Shown here: positions 63,015 to 64,000 of the stretch, in pieces
How positions within the stretch are numbered: position 1 is the stretch's first letter
Layout of the letters: every line of letters starts with the position of its first letter
Assembly (NCBI GenBank): GCA_030278955.1
Contig: JAOANR010000013.1
Span: 39,964,191 to 40,028,190 of the forward strand
Length of the DNA: 64,000 nt
Direction: 5' to 3'
DNA from: Hygrophila difformis
Lineage: Eukaryota; Streptophyta; Magnoliopsida; Lamiales; Acanthaceae
Made by a program: the position numbers and the translations under genes
The notes under the pieces: generated by a model
What the model saw: only the letters and a program-made list of their open reading frames with translations
Told to the model about the DNA's origin: nothing
Database searches by the model: none

Positions 63015-63149
63015 TGTCCAAATCAGGGGAGCATCTGATACAAGAATACTGTACTCTTTTTCCTTCACTTGGATTTTTTCCCACTGGGTTTTTTCCAAGT
63101 AAGGTTTTAACGAGGCATATTCTTCGTATTGACGACATTCAAGGGGGAG
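63015..63149 (+). other. 3' internal tail with T-rich repeats and polypurine tract
   Basis: Contains the copia-typical block CCCACTGGGTTTTTTCCAAG then TAAGGTTTTAACGAGGCA (about 63080-63117), and AAGGGGGAG at 63141-63149 next to the LTR. Confidence 0.75.
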
Positions 63150-63540
63150 TATTATGCATGTAAACAAAACATGTGAATGTCTAGTGTTCAACATCCATGT
63201 TCATGCCTTGATCATAAGGTTAGACATGTGAAAATCTTTAAATGTATATGCCTTGATTATGAGGTTAGTAAATAGTGAGAGGATAAAAAAGTTTATAAAT
63301 AGCCTATGTAATGTATTGAGAAGTTAAGTTAGAAAAATTTTATGCAAGCTTAATACTTGTTTCATTTCATAGCCATAATTATTACACTTTATCCATTTTA
63401 TTATCCCACCTTTAAACTTCCTTTCTTTCACCATTTAATCCCAATTTCCATTACAATACTTCCACTATAAACACAAGCTAATAAGCCATATACCATTTTA
63501 TTGTACACATACATAAATAAAGATAGTTATTTCTATAACA
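63150..63540 (+). repeat. 3' LTR of young copia element
   Basis: 391 bp, identical to the 5' LTR by eye; followed by target copy GAAAT (63541-63545). Confidence 0.93.
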
Positions 63541-63545
63541 GAAAT

Positions 63546-63869
63546 AATATTAATGATATTTTAAAAAAGATACTACTACATGCTTACACCACAGCATTGG
63601 CCTTCTCTCATCCCTCCCTCCCTCCCTCCGCCACCATCACCGCCAGCGCCTTAACGTTTGCGGCCAGAGGTTTGCTCTTCCTTACCTCCTCCGCTTGATC
63701 GCCAGAGAAAGCTAACGCGGACACATTAACTCCAAGAACCGGGACTCGAAGCCCAACCCAAAGCCATTTCGGGGAAGGTGCCGCGGATTTTCAGTTTATC
63801 GTCTTTAGGGTTATAAATTGTTGTGCCATTGGTGGAATTTTGTTCAATCGTGGGCGGTTAGAGGTGGGA
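63546..63869 (+). promoter_or_regulatory. Proximal promoter and 5' leader of the HUA2-like gene
   Basis: 324 bp between the copia target duplicate and the start codon. It contains a (CCCT)n pyrimidine run at 63611-63629, typical of plant 5' leaders. No clear TATA box; the transcription start cannot be set from sequence. Confidence 0.5.
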
Positions 63870-63980
63870 ATGGCCCCAGGGCGCAAGCGAGGAGCGAAAA
63901 AGGTCAAGACGAAGGTCGAGTTGAATTTAGGCGATCTTGTTCTCGCCAAGATCAAGGGTTTTCCTGCTTGGCCTGCCAAG
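63870..63980 (+). CDS. HUA2-like: HUA2-like PWWP-domain protein, first coding exon (gene continues beyond window)
   Basis: The ATG at 63870 starts MAPGRKRGAKKVKTKVELNL, continuing GDLVLAKIKGFPAWPAK. The exon ends in phase 0 at 63980 before GTGCTTTTTTTG (intron donor). The basic start and the GDLVLAKIKGFPAWPA block are the beginning of the PWWP domain of plant HUA2/HULK proteins (ENHANCER OF AG-4 protein 2 family). These are nuclear factors that promote proper processing and expression of MADS-box floral genes such as AGAMOUS and FLC in Arabidopsis. PWWP domains read histone methyl marks. Only 37 codons are visible, so which HUA2/HULK member this is cannot be told. Its upstream region carries a very young copia insertion. 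Confidence 0.87.
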
Positions 63981-64000
63981 GTGCTTTTTTTGATTCGTTA

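Larger units (their letters stand above)
57842..63540 (+). mobile_element. Young Ty1/copia element with split gag and pol
   Basis: 5699 bp with 391-bp LTRs (57842-58232, 63150-63540) that look identical and a 5-bp target duplication GAAAT (57837-57841, 63541-63545). The LTR start implied by the duplication is TATTATGCATG rather than the usual TG; the end is TATAACA. The primer site region reads CGTTATCAGCACGAGG (58233 on) and a purine tract AAGGGGGAG (63141-63149) precedes the 3' LTR. Gag and pol are separate ORFs with an AT-rich spacer; pol has one in-frame stop. Identical LTRs make it the youngest insertion here. I cannot assign the copia lineage with confidence. Confidence 0.92.

Overview
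The window is nuclear DNA from a flowering plant. It is probably a eudicot: the intron-rich genes, AT-rich intergenic DNA and plant-type LTR elements fit, but I cannot name the species. Transposons make up most of it. Four host loci are recognisable: (1) the first 128 codons of a CYP86B1-like cytochrome P450 on the minus strand at the left edge; (2) a complete ten-exon serine carboxypeptidase-like (SCPL) gene on the minus strand at 20798-24058; (3) a broken, 5'-truncated SCPL paralogue beside it at 27760-29332; (4) the first coding exon of a HUA2-like PWWP-domain gene on the plus strand at 63870, running off the right edge. A 500-base N run (11858-12357) is an assembly gap.

Left part (1-20 kb). 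A young 10.5-kb Ty1/copia element of SIRE type lies at 509-10999, with 1011-bp LTRs differing at 3 sites and an AAGGC target duplication. It carries gag-pol plus a third, envelope-like ORF, each interrupted by one in-frame TGA. It sits 124 bp upstream of the P450 start codon. To its right are small DNA elements: a MITE, a Stowaway end, a hAT MITE with a perfect 8-bp target duplication, three Helitron-type termini (one closing a candidate 3.4-kb Helitron with spliced-gene-like content), and a decayed multi-exon transposase-like gene on the minus strand.

Middle part (20-30 kb). The intact SCPL gene carries a Stowaway-like MITE in intron 8 and a perfect, loopless 140-bp palindrome in intron 7. 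Upstream lie two short retroposon insertions and a 1064-bp Mutator-like foldback element packed with CGGTATACCG-type motifs. The SCPL pseudogene and a LINE RNase H fragment follow.

Right-centre (30-56 kb) is a nest. A minus-strand non-autonomous Ty3/gypsy element with gag only (TR-GAG type, 30052-55854) has LTRs built around a ~170-bp tandem array rich in TGGTCGACCA palindromes. A chromovirus-like element with 3402-bp LTRs and decayed pol inserted into that array (TSD GTCGA). A 9758-bp segment was then duplicated in tandem across both elements (junction at 40967/40968, 3-bp microhomology), leaving three copies of the long LTR. A 438-bp MITE is present in only one duplicate.

Right end (56-64 kb). 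A 5'-truncated LINE (18-bp TSD) is followed by a very young Ty1/copia element (57842-63540, LTRs identical by eye, TSD GAAAT). Its gag and pol are separated by an AT-rich spacer. It lies 330 bp upstream of the HUA2-like start codon. All comparisons were made by eye; ages depend on an assumed substitution rate.
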